This document shows, in pieces, positions 1-7,307 of a stretch of DNA of 64,000 nucleotides (position 1 is the first letter of the stretch; each line of letters opens with the position of its first letter). The stretch lies in NCBI RefSeq assembly GCF_003122365.1, contig NZ_CP029254.1, positions 3,863,001 through 3,927,000 on the forward strand, read 5' to 3'. The notes under the pieces were generated by a model. That model was not told where the DNA came from, did no database searches, and saw only the letters and a list, made by a program, of their open reading frames with translations. The translations under genes and the position numbers were made by a program. Source of the DNA: Streptomyces spongiicola (GTDB lineage Bacteria; Actinomycetota; Actinomycetes; Streptomycetales; Streptomycetaceae).

Positions 1-2
1 CG

Positions 3-566
3 TACAGCGTGGTGCTGCTCGACGAGGTGGAGAAGGCCCACCCCGAGGTCTTCGACGTCCTGCTCCAGGTGCTCGACGACGGGCGGCTGACCGACGGGCA
101 GGGCCGGACGGTGGACTTCCGCAACACCATCCTGATCCTGACCTCCAACCTCGGCAGCCAGTACCTGGTAGAGCCGCTGACCAGTGCCGAGGAGAAGAAG
201 CAGCAGGTTTTGGAGGCCGTACGGGCCTCGTTCAAGCCGGAGTTCCTCAACCGGCTGGACGATCTCGTCGTCTTCTCGGCCCTGGACAAGGAGCAGCTGG
301 AGCGCATCGCCGAACTCCAGATCGCCCGGCTCGCCGAGCGGCTCGCCGAACGCCGGCTCACCCTGGACGTCACCCCGCAGGCCCTTCAGTGGCTGGCCGA
401 CGAGGGCAACGACCCCGCCTACGGGGCCCGGCCGCTGCGCCGGCTGGTCCAGACGGCGATCGGCGACCGGCTCGCCAAGGAGATCCTCGCCGGTGAGGTG
501 AAGGACGGCGACACCGTCCGCGTCGACCGGGCCGACGGCGGCCTGACCGTGGGCCCGGCGCGGTGA
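3..566 (+). CDS. clpB: ATP-dependent disaggregase ClpB, C-terminal part
   Basis: This is the last 187 residues of ClpB/Hsp104, the cytoplasmic AAA+ disaggregase that works with DnaK/DnaJ/GrpE; the gene begins before the window. The fragment opens in the second AAA+ module with the Walker B strand VVLLDEVEKAH, followed by DGQGRTVDFRNT and the sensor-1 stretch ILTSNLGS, and then the small helical D2 subdomain with the sensor-2 region GARPLRRLVQ. It ends in a TGA, and a YbjN-type gene follows 80 bp later on the same strand. ClpC is the main alternative, but the C-terminal sequence fits ClpB better. Promoter and any HspR control lie outside the window. Confidence 0.95.
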   Translation, partial: YSVVLLDEVEKAHPEVFDVLLQVLDDGRLTDGQGRTVDFRNTILILTSNLGSQYLVEPLTSAEEKKQQVLEAVRASFKPEFLNRLDDLVVFSALDKEQLERIAELQIARLAERLAERRLTLDVTPQALQWLADEGNDPAYGARPLRRLVQTAIGDRLAKEILAGEVKDGDTVRVDRADGGLTVGPAR

Positions 567-645
567 GCCACGCCCGGGCGGGGGTTGCCAGCCCCCGCCC
601 GGGATGGGAGAGGATGGCCGCATCCGTACGAAGGGAAAACACCCG

Positions 646-1191
646 GTGAGCATCGACCCGTCCTCGATTCCGAACTTCGGGGGGCAGCCCCAGCCCCAGG
701 CTGCGTCAGGACCGGCGGGCCCGGTCGTCCCCGACCAGGACCTGGTCAAGCAGCTCCTCGACCAGATGGAGCTGAAGTACGTCGTCGACGACGAGGGTGA
801 CCTCGCGGCGCCGTGGGAGGAGTTCCGCACGTACTTCATGTTCCGCGGCGAGAACGAGCAGCAGGTCTTCTCGGTGCGGACGTTCTACGACCGTCCGCAC
901 GCGCTGGAGGACAAGGCCCGGGTCCTCGACGCCGTCGACGACTGGAACCGCCGCACGCTGTGGCCGAAGGTCTACACGCACACCCACGAGGAGGAGGGGC
1001 AGCCCACGACCGTCCGCCTCATCGGCGAGGCCCAGATGCTGATCGGTACCGGCGTCAGCCTCGAGCACTTCGTGTCCTCGACGGTCAGCTGGGTGCGCGC
1101 GGCCATCGAGTTCGACAAGTGGCTGGTGGAGCAGCTCGGCCTCGCCCCGGCCGGGGAGTCCGCGGACGGGAAGCCCGCCGCCGACGCCTGA
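646..1191 (+). CDS. YbjN domain-containing protein
   Basis: A cytoplasmic protein of 181 residues with no signal peptide or membrane segment. Residues about 25-150 match the YbjN (type III secretion chaperone-like) fold family: a sensory-like alpha/beta domain with FRTYFMFRGEN, VLDAVDDWNRRTLWPKVYT and a C-terminal helix ending FDKWLVEQLGL. I chose the GTG at 646 because AAGGG lies just upstream; an in-frame ATG at 604 would add 14 residues with poor spacing. It follows clpB on the same strand after 80 bp and may be read through from it. The molecular role of actinobacterial YbjN proteins is unknown; a stress-related or chaperone-like role is only a guess from the family. Confidence 0.85.
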   Translation: MSIDPSSIPNFGGQPQPQAASGPAGPVVPDQDLVKQLLDQMELKYVVDDEGDLAAPWEEFRTYFMFRGENEQQVFSVRTFYDRPHALEDKARVLDAVDDWNRRTLWPKVYTHTHEEEGQPTTVRLIGEAQMLIGTGVSLEHFVSSTVSWVRAAIEFDKWLVEQLGLAPAGESADGKPAADA

Positions 1192-1479
1192 GGGCGCCTG
1201 AGGGCCGCCTGGGCTGCCTGACGGAGCGCGTGGCATCCGTGGGCCGCCCCCGGACACCGGTGGATGCCCCGGGAATCCGGTGGATACCTGGAGCCGGCCC
1301 CGCCCGGCCCGACGTCCCGAGGTGCTCGACGGCCATGGCACCCGAGGCGCCTGGGATGACCGTGTGGACACCCGTATGAGCGTCCCGCATGGGCGTCCGG
1401 GTGGGCGCCGGGAGTGCACCGCGCGGGCCGTCCACCGGCCCCGGCACCCTCCGCACCCGGCACCCGGCGCCCGGCGCCC

Positions 1480-1510
1480 GGCACCCTCCGCACCCGGCGC
1501 GGAGGGTGCC
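1480..1510. terminator. Bidirectional hairpin terminator
   Basis: A perfect 11-bp inverted repeat GGCACCCTCCG / CGGAGGGTGCC with a 9-base loop lies between two convergent genes, 26 bp from the stop codon of the minus-strand mannosyltransferase. Copies of the same arm at 1443-1453 and 1513-1522 allow alternative pairings. There is no T run, as is usual in high-GC actinobacteria. The rest of 1192-1535 is GC-rich with no gene visible. Confidence 0.6.
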
Positions 1511-1535
1511 GGGTGCGGAGGGCCCCGCCCGGGGC

Positions 1536-2744
1536 TCACAGCGCCATCGGGGCGACGGTCAGATACGTCCCGTAGCAGAACGAAAGCCCGGCCAGGGCGG
1601 CGATCACCGCGACCGCCGCCCTGGGACGGGCCTTCGCCAGCGCGGCCGCCAGAGGCAGCAGCAGCGGGAACGCCGGCAGCAGGAAGCGCGGCTTGGACTC
1701 GAAGAAGCCCGAGCCGCCGACCGTGATGAGCACCAGCACCCCGGTGTACATCACGAGCGCCAGGGGCGGCCGGTCCAGCAGGAGGAGGACGAACAGCAGG
1801 ACCCCGGCGCCCGCGATCAGCAGCGCCATCGGGAACCCGAGGAACGTCGGACCGGTCACCATGCCCCGGATCACCCTCAGCGACCCGAGACCCAGGTCGA
1901 ACCGTGAGGTCCAGCCGCGCTGCACGGCGAAGTAGCCGCCCGGCACATCGCCCCTGCGCACCCCGACCCACAGCACGTAGCCCAGCCAGCCGGCGGGCGC
2001 CAGCGCGGCGGCGGCCCAGACGGGCGCCCGGCCGCCCTTCGTGCCCCGCCGCCGCCACAGCTCACAGCCGGCCACCGCGCAGACGGCCGCGGCGACCGCG
2101 ATCCCGTTGGGCCGGGTCAGGCCGGCGAGGCCGGCCAGCGCTCCGGCCCACAGCCAGCGGCCGGACACCAGCGCGTACAGCGACCAGGCGGCGAACGCGG
2201 TCAGCAGCGGCTCGGTGTAGGCCATGGACAGGACGACCGCGTGCGGCAGCAGTCCCCACAGCAGCACGACGAGGGTGGCGAGCCGGCGGCCGTGGAGCCG
2301 TTCGACGACCGCGTAGACGCCCCATGCCGCCGCTCCCGCGGCCGCCCACGACAGCAGCAGCCCCGCGGTGCCGCCGGTGACCGGCAGCACGGACACGACG
2401 GCACGGATCAGCCCCGGGTAGAGCGGGAAGAAGGCGAGATCGGACTGGACGGCGCCGTCCGGCCAGTAGACCGTGCGGCCGTAGCCCTGCGTGGCGATGC
2501 CGACGTACCACCGGGAGTCCCACGAGGTGGCCAGCAGCGCCCGTGGGGAGCGGCCGATGTGCCAGGCCCACAGGGACACCACGGCCATACCGGTCAGCCG
2601 GGCCGCCGCGAACAGCCCCAGGGCGGGCGCCGCCCGGTGGAGCGCCGCGCGCGGGCGGGACACGGCCCGGCCACCGGTGGACGCTGCCTTGTCGAAGGTC
2701 TCGGCGAACAGGGGGCACCTCCGTGCGCGCGCATGTGCGGTCAC
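1536..2744 (-). CDS. PIG-V-like membrane mannosyltransferase
   Basis: A polytopic membrane protein of 402 residues with about ten hydrophobic segments. After the first transmembrane helix comes WDSRWY, the acidic loop motif of GT-C glycosyltransferases of the PIG-V/GPI mannosyltransferase 2 type, with later conserved FFPLYPG, AYTEPLL and LAGLTRPNG blocks typical of that family. Such enzymes use polyprenyl-phosphate sugars on the outer face of the membrane; the acceptor is unknown here. The GTG at 2744 has GAGGG about 7 bases upstream; a start at a later GTG (near residue 28) is possible. It is the only gene of its transcription unit, reading toward the YbjN gene. Confidence 0.8.
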   Translation of the reverse strand: MTAHARARRCPLFAETFDKAASTGGRAVSRPRAALHRAAPALGLFAAARLTGMAVVSLWAWHIGRSPRALLATSWDSRWYVGIATQGYGRTVYWPDGAVQSDLAFFPLYPGLIRAVVSVLPVTGGTAGLLLSWAAAGAAAWGVYAVVERLHGRRLATLVVLLWGLLPHAVVLSMAYTEPLLTAFAAWSLYALVSGRWLWAGALAGLAGLTRPNGIAVAAAVCAVAGCELWRRRGTKGGRAPVWAAAALAPAGWLGYVLWVGVRRGDVPGGYFAVQRGWTSRFDLGLGSLRVIRGMVTGPTFLGFPMALLIAGAGVLLFVLLLLDRPPLALVMYTGVLVLITVGGSGFFESKPRFLLPAFPLLLPLAAALAKARPRAAVAVIAALAGLSFCYGTYLTVAPMAL

Positions 2745-2852
2745 CCCGACCCTCGGCGGTGCGCGCGGGGGGCGCGACCCCTGGGCAGCCGCCCGGGTGG
2801 ATCGTCCCCGCCCTGCCCGCCGGGGCGGGCGTGTCGCCGTGACGGCGGACGG

Positions 2853-3130
2853 TCAGGCCGTCGCCAGTCCCGTCAGCCGTGCGACGGCCTCCTCCAGCAC
2901 CGCCTTCCGCTTGCAGAAGGCGAACCGCACGAAGGGTGCGCCCTGCTCGCGGTGGTCGTAGAAGACCGCGTTCGGGATGGCGACGACACCCGCCCGTTCG
3001 GGGAGGGCGCGGCAGATGGCGAAGCCGTCGCTCTCGCCGAGGGGGCGGATGTCCGTGGTGATGAAGTACGTGCCCGCCGGCCGGAACACCTTGAAGCCCG
3101 CCTGCTCCAGACCGTCCGCGAGCAGGTCCC
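2853..3130 (-). pseudogene. Truncated 3' copy of aminotransferase gene
   Basis: Reading leftward from 3130, the frame encodes the last ~90 residues of a class I aminotransferase, starting abruptly at RDLLADGLEQAGF and ending VARLTGLATA. Positions 2875-3130 are identical to 4687-4942 inside the complete aminotransferase gene except for two bases (3017 and 3091). No start codon, ribosome site or catalytic lysine is present, so it cannot make an enzyme. The tail after the repeat differs from the complete gene (LTGLATA against LKTLGS). This is a broken gene copy left by a duplication or an integration event. Confidence 0.9.
2875..3130 (+). repeat. 256-bp direct repeat, copy 1
   Basis: Copy 1 of a 256-bp direct repeat (partner 4687-4942, offset 1812 bp, 2 mismatches). 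The pair brackets the uma2 gene and a decayed regulator. Confidence 0.95.
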
Positions 3131-3262
3131 TACCGGGGGATTTCCAGGACCGCCGTCGAGGCGGCCGCAGAACCGTCCAGGCGGGTCTCACTGCCGTACT
3201 ACCGGTCTCGGTGACGTGGCACTGTCCGTCGTATCCTGGCCACACGCGGGAAGGAGCCGTCC

Positions 3263-3817
3263 ATGAGCGTCGACGCGATCGTGCACACACAGTTCCCCAA
3301 GGGGTACACGGTCCTGTTCGGAGCCGACGGAAAGGTGATCATGACTCCGCAGAGCTTCGAGCACTCCAGCACGATCAAGTCGATGCAGTACGACACGGTC
3401 GTGTCCCTCGGGCGCCATGCGAAGACCGCCTCGGACGTCTGCATCGACTTCCCCGCCGACGAGAACTCCGCCCCCGATCTGGTGATCCTCCGCGAGGACG
3501 CCCGCCGGGAGGGCAAGCGCTACGGCTTCGAGGACGTCCTGCTGATCTCCGAGGTCGTCTCGACCTCCTCCGCGCGCAAGGACTACGACGACTGCACCGC
3601 CAAATACGGACGGTACGGCATCCCGATCTACCTGGTCGTGGACCCCTACGCCCGGGAAGTCGTCCTCCACACCCAGCCGACCGCCACCGGTTACATCGCG
3701 GCCCACACCCACAAGTACGGTACGGGCAAGCTCCCCATCCCCCTGGCCGACGGCCGCACCTTCACCCTCGACCTCGACGAACTCCCGCTTCCGGAGCCCG
3801 AGGCGGACGTGCGCTGA
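3263..3817 (+). CDS. Uma2-family (DUF820) restriction-endonuclease-fold protein
   Basis: A 184-residue Uma2 protein. Typical motifs are APDLVIL (residues ~70-76), SEVVSTSSARKDYDDCTAKYG and YGIPIYLVVDP, which supply the acidic/lysine cluster of the PD-(D/E)XK fold. Uma2 proteins are abundant in Streptomyces and cyanobacteria, but their substrate and biological role are not established. The ATG at 3263 has a strong GGAAGGAG 9 bases upstream, and TATCCT about 30 bp upstream may be a -10 box. The gene sits alone between two 256-bp direct repeats, next to a decayed AfsR-like gene, which suggests it arrived as cargo in the core region. Confidence 0.88.
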   Translation: MSVDAIVHTQFPKGYTVLFGADGKVIMTPQSFEHSSTIKSMQYDTVVSLGRHAKTASDVCIDFPADENSAPDLVILREDARREGKRYGFEDVLLISEVVSTSSARKDYDDCTAKYGRYGIPIYLVVDPYAREVVLHTQPTATGYIAAHTHKYGTGKLPIPLADGRTFTLDLDELPLPEPEADVR

Positions 3818-3896
3818 CGAAGGACTCCCGGTGCGGTCGGGCCGTGCTCCGCCACCGGAGGCGGTCGCGCGGGCAGCCGGAAGGGTCTTCTCCGGC

Positions 3897-4465
3897 TCAA
3901 GACCCTGAACGGGTCCGGCGCTGTGCTTCGACGCCGCCTCCCGGGCCGTCTTCACCGGCACTTCGTACACCGAACGCGGTCAGCAGGGAGGCGAGTGCCG
4001 CCCGGACCGATCCGCTGCGCGGAACCCGGCGCTCAACCGTGCAGGTTGGTGAAGAGGCCCCGCCGGAGAACCGGCCGGGCTCCGCCCGAGCGCGGTGGGC
4101 GGCCTGCAGCACGAGCTCCTTCTTGCCCAGGCCGGGCGGGCCGGTTACCAGATGCACGGCCGGGGGCCCGGACCCGTCGACCCCATCAGGAGCGAGCCGC
4201 AGTGCCGCCGCGGCCGGCTCCGTATCCGTCCGGCAAAGGCAGCTGACCGCGGGGGGAGGCTGCTCAGGGCGGGTTCGATCTCCGTCGGCGGTCGGGTCGT
4301 CATGTGCCTGCCCACGACCACGGTCCCGAGGACCGGGCTGTCCTGAACCCGGTCGACAGCCTCTGCCATGTGCTCCGGCCGCGGCGAACTCAACCGGAGT
4401 CGTCGCTCACACCGGCATCTCCGGCGTCTCTGGGCTCGCCTGTGTCCCCACGCCATCGGTGTCAC
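3897..4465 (-). pseudogene. Decayed AfsR/SARP-like NB-ARC regulator fragment
   Basis: On the minus strand the sequence HLVTGPPGLGKKELVLQAAH followed by SGSVRAALASLLTAFGV matches the P-loop and following helices of the NB-ARC ATPase of AfsR/SARP-type transcription factors. The upstream part, LSSLPPRSAAFAGR, which normally leads into this domain, lies in a different frame, so a frameshift near 4225 separates them. The DNA-binding and TPR domains are missing and the reading frame stops soon after the P-loop region. The usual GK-T is GKK. I read it as a dead fragment carried in the insert between the direct repeats; the exact borders are uncertain. The 200 bp from 4466 to 4667 hold no gene I recognise. 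Confidence 0.55.
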
Positions 4466-4667
4466 GCGTGTCCGCGTCCCGGCGTGCGTCCCTCAGCACG
4501 GACGGCTGCGGTGCCGGGAGCGCCACCGTGTTGCCTTGGGCCACGATGCCGTGCATCCAGCCTCCGCTGATGTGTGGTCAGCTCGGAGACCTCGACCGTG
4601 ATCCTGGTGGACGCCTCCCCGCGGCACCCGAAGGACACCGAACAGCCCGGCCACCCGGGCCCGGCCG

Positions 4668-5870
4668 CTATGAGCCCAGTGTCTTGAGCCGTGCGACGGC
4701 CTCCTCCAGCACCGCCTTCCGCTTGCAGAAGGCGAACCGCACGAAGGGTGCGCCCTGCTCGCGGTGGTCGTAGAAGACCGCGTTCGGGATGGCGACGACA
4801 CCCGCCCGTTCGGGGAGGGCGCGGCAGAAGGCGAAGCCGTCGCTCTCGCCGAGGGGGCGGATGTCCGTGGTGATGAAGTACGTGCCCGCCGGCCGGAACA
4901 CCCTGAAGCCCGCCTGCTCCAGACCGTCCGCGAGCAGGTCCCGCTTGGCCCGCATATCGGCGCGGAACTCCTCGAAGTAGCCGGCCGGCAGGCGCAGGGC
5001 CTCCGCGACCGCGTACTGGAAGGGGCCGGAGGCCACGTACGTCAGGTACTGCTTCGCCGAGCGGACCGCGGCCACCAGCTCCCTGGAACCGGTGACCCAG
5101 CCGACCTTCCAGCCGGTGAACGAGAACGTCTTGCCGGCCGAGCCGATGGTCACGGTGCGTTCGCGCATCCCGGGGAGGGTCGCGATCGGCGTGTGCTCGC
5201 CGTCGAAGACCAGGTGCTCGTAGACCTCGTCGGTGACGACCAGCAGGTCGCGCTCGGCCGCCAGCTCCGCCACGGCCGCCAGCTCCTCGCGGCCGAGGAC
5301 CGTACCGGTCGGGTTGTGCGGGGTGTTCAGCAGGATGACGCGGGTGCGGTCGGTGACGGCGCCGCGCAGCTCGTCCGGGTCCAGGACGTAGGCGCCCTCA
5401 CGGGGCCGGAGCGTGACGGGTACACGTGTGCCGCCCGCCATGGCGATGCAGGCGGCGTACGAGTCGTAGTACGGCTCCAGGGCGACGACCTCGTCACCGG
5501 GCTCGACGAGGGCGAGCAGTGCGGCGGCGATGGCCTCGGTGGCGCCCGCCGTGACCAGCACCTCGGTGTCGGGGTCGAACCCGAGGCCGTAGCGGTCCCG
5601 CTGGTGGGCGGCGATCGCGGCGCGCAGCTCGGGCACACCCGGGCCGGGCGGGTACTGGTTGCCGCGGCCGTCACGCAGCGCGCGCACCGCCGCCTCCCGC
5701 ACCTCCTCGGGGCCGTCCGTGTCCGGGAATCCCTGGCCGAGGTTGATGGAGCCGGTGCGCACGGCCAGCGCGGACATCTCGGCGAAGATCGTCGTGCCGA
5801 ACTCGGCGAGGCGGCGGTTGAGCAGCGGCCGGGGGCCCGGTGCGCGTCCTGGAGCTGTCATGCCCGCCAT
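4668..5870 (-). CDS. PLP-dependent class I/II aminotransferase
   Basis: A complete fold-type I aminotransferase of 400 residues. Visible landmarks are INLGQGFPDTDGP (substrate loop), LVTAGATEAI, NTPHNPTG, VTDEVYEHLVFD and the PLP lysine in IGSAGKTFSFTGWKVGW. The family includes N-succinyldiaminopimelate aminotransferase (DapC), methionine/kynurenine aminotransferases (YbdL-like) and aspartate aminotransferases; motifs fit the DapC/YbdL branch, but the substrate cannot be fixed by eye. The ATG at 5870 or the in-frame ATG at 5861 could start it. Its last 256 bp are duplicated at 2875-3130, and the final residues after the repeat (LKTLGS) are probably not the original ones. Confidence 0.9.
   Translation of the reverse strand: MAGMTAPGRAPGPRPLLNRRLAEFGTTIFAEMSALAVRTGSINLGQGFPDTDGPEEVREAAVRALRDGRGNQYPPGPGVPELRAAIAAHQRDRYGLGFDPDTEVLVTAGATEAIAAALLALVEPGDEVVALEPYYDSYAACIAMAGGTRVPVTLRPREGAYVLDPDELRGAVTDRTRVILLNTPHNPTGTVLGREELAAVAELAAERDLLVVTDEVYEHLVFDGEHTPIATLPGMRERTVTIGSAGKTFSFTGWKVGWVTGSRELVAAVRSAKQYLTYVASGPFQYAVAEALRLPAGYFEEFRADMRAKRDLLADGLEQAGFRVFRPAGTYFITTDIRPLGESDGFAFCRALPERAGVVAIPNAVFYDHREQGAPFVRFAFCKRKAVLEEAVARLKTLGS
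4687..4942 (+). repeat. 256-bp direct repeat, copy 2
   Basis: Copy 2 of the direct repeat, lying inside the 3' end of the complete aminotransferase gene; 254 of 256 bases match 2875-3130. Confidence 0.95.
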
Positions 5871-5983
5871 CCTGCGCGGAACCTCTGGAATCGCTCAAGT
5901 CTGCTTTGGGCCGGGAGGGTCCCGGGCATTCCCCAGGCAGCCGGAAGCAGCCTCGCTTCGGGGGATGAAGGCAGGTGAGGTCA

Positions 5984-6265
5984 ATGATCGAGATCGTGAT
6001 CGGCACAGCGGTCATCGTGGCCATCGGGCTCGCGCTGGCCGCGGTCGGCGGCAGGCGAGTGGGCCGCTCGCGCCGCAGCGGCGCGAGCGCCCGCAGCGGC
6101 CGCAGCTGGTGGGCGGGCCGCGGAGGCGGTGGCTCCTCCTCCGGCGCGGGTGTCTCCTGCGGTGGGGGTGCCTCCGGCGGCGGGGGTTCGTCCTGTGGTG
6201 GAGGTTCATCGTGTGGTGGTGGTGGCGGCGGTGGCGGTGGGGGCGGCTGCGGTGGCGGCAGCTGA
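5984..6265 (+). CDS. Small Gly/Ser/Cys-rich membrane-anchored protein
   Basis: A 93-residue protein with one N-terminal hydrophobic helix (IEIVIGTAVIVAIGLALAAV), an Arg-rich stretch and then a tail of about 45 residues that is nearly all Gly, Ser and Cys (CGGG and SSCGGG units). The ATG at 5984 has AGGTGAGG 5 bases upstream; the GTG at 5975 is a less likely start. Similar glycine/cysteine tails occur on actinobacterial TPM-domain and surface proteins, but no enzymatic domain is present here. It is divergent from the aminotransferase. Its function is not known; low-complexity composition makes a false ORF possible, though the ribosome site and helix argue for a real gene. Confidence 0.55.
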   Translation: MIEIVIGTAVIVAIGLALAAVGGRRVGRSRRSGASARSGRSWWAGRGGGGSSSGAGVSCGGGASGGGGSSCGGGSSCGGGGGGGGGGGCGGGS

Positions 6266-6704
6266 CGGCCGTGTGCGCGGCGGCTGAGGGCCGTGTGGGC
6301 CGCCCCGGTGGCGGCTGAGGAGCCGGCCGGTCAGTCGGTCAGCCGGTCGGCCGGGCCGCTGGGCAGCCGGTCGGCCGGCCGGCCGGGACCGGGGGCGCTC
6401 GGACGGATCGAACTTCCGCCGGGCGCCTTCCTGTTGACGTCCGATGCACTAATCCGCCGCGGTCGTGCACTTGCTTCGTGGGTTTCCGTTGAACAGTTGA
6501 ACCGTGAGGCCCCCCAGGGGATGTAATGCACGTCAAGTTGGGTAAAAGCGCTGTGGACGCCGTGCACTTCATGGTTCCCTCGCTGTTGAGAACATCCAGC
6601 CCTCGGACCGCCTGTGGACCCGAGTCGGCAGATCCCCCACCCTCCCTGTGCTGCCCCCGGGGCGCCCCGGTCCACCCGTCACGCGTGTATTGCGGAGCCG
6701 ACCC
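6266..6704. other. Intergenic stretch with no gene seen
   Basis: 440 bp with repeated CGGTCGGCCG-type words at 6333-6385 and less GC-rich sequence around 6480-6600. I see no convincing coding frame; it presumably carries the promoter of the following DUF2617 gene. Confidence 0.5.
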
Positions 6705-7223
6705 ATGCTCACGACCCTGAAGACCTCCTACACCGACACCCGCGCAGCCGATCTGGCCTGGGCGCTGGGTCGGGAGCCGCTGCCCGCGCTCGCCGAACTC
6801 GATCTGGAACTGGCGGGCGCCAGGCTGCAGTTGAGACTTCTGGGCGCCTCGCACCAGGTGCTGCTCGAAGGGGAGCCCGGCAGCTGCTCCGAGACGGTGG
6901 CGTGCATGCCCGGCCGCAGCACCCCGCTGCCGCTGGGCGTGGCGCGGAGGCTCGGGGACTGGGAGTACGAGTTCGCCGCGCGGGTGGAGACGCTGTCCGA
7001 GCGCTCTTTCGCGGTCCGGGCGCAGGAGCTGCTGGCGCTGGTGGCGGACCATCCGCACGGGCTGGCCGGCACGTTCCCCGGCTCGCCGCACGCCTTCACG
7101 GCGATGGTCGCCCAGCAGGTCGGGGGCCAGATGCGCTGGCGGACCTGGCACGCCTACCCCCAGGAGGGTCGGTTGGTGGTGACCCGCACCCATGTGGGCG
7201 CCCGACTGCCCGTCCCGCGCTGA
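6705..7223 (+). CDS. DUF2617 family protein
   Basis: A soluble protein of 172 residues matching the actinobacterial DUF2617 family: LAELDLELAGARLQLRLLGASHQV near the N-terminus, then a central PGSCSETVACMPG segment and a C-terminal half with GTFPGSPHAFTAM and WRTWHAYPQEGRLVVTRTHV. The ATG at 6705 has CGGAG 8 bases upstream and gives the expected family length. The gene lies directly before the spermidine-synthase-like gene, as is usual in Streptomyces, with an 84-bp gap that holds that gene's own promoter. No biochemical role is known for the family. Confidence 0.85.
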   Translation: MLTTLKTSYTDTRAADLAWALGREPLPALAELDLELAGARLQLRLLGASHQVLLEGEPGSCSETVACMPGRSTPLPLGVARRLGDWEYEFAARVETLSERSFAVRAQELLALVADHPHGLAGTFPGSPHAFTAMVAQQVGGQMRWRTWHAYPQEGRLVVTRTHVGARLPVPR

Positions 7224-7295
7224 CCCCCTTCACCGTCGCGGCATTTCGGGGTAGTCGCACCCGTGTGGGTGACGCTTGGGGATGGATGTGTGACG

Positions 7296-7301
7296 TAGCG
7301 T
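7296..7301 (+). promoter_or_regulatory. -10 hexamer of a leaderless promoter
   Basis: TAGCGT ends 6 bases before the ATG at 7308, placing the likely transcription start at or next to the start codon; no ribosome site is present. Confidence 0.5.
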
Positions 7302-7307
7302 TACGGC

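Noticed and set aside
706..2058. 450-codon open frame on the minus strand across the YbjN gene
   Set aside because: It is a shadow frame of high-GC DNA: Arg/Gly/Ala-rich, no domains, and it overlaps two well-supported genes.
3211..3222. TGACGTGGCACT near uma2 as a second MITE end
   Set aside because: Only 12 bases resemble the 11170-11185 arm, and no inverted partner is found nearby.
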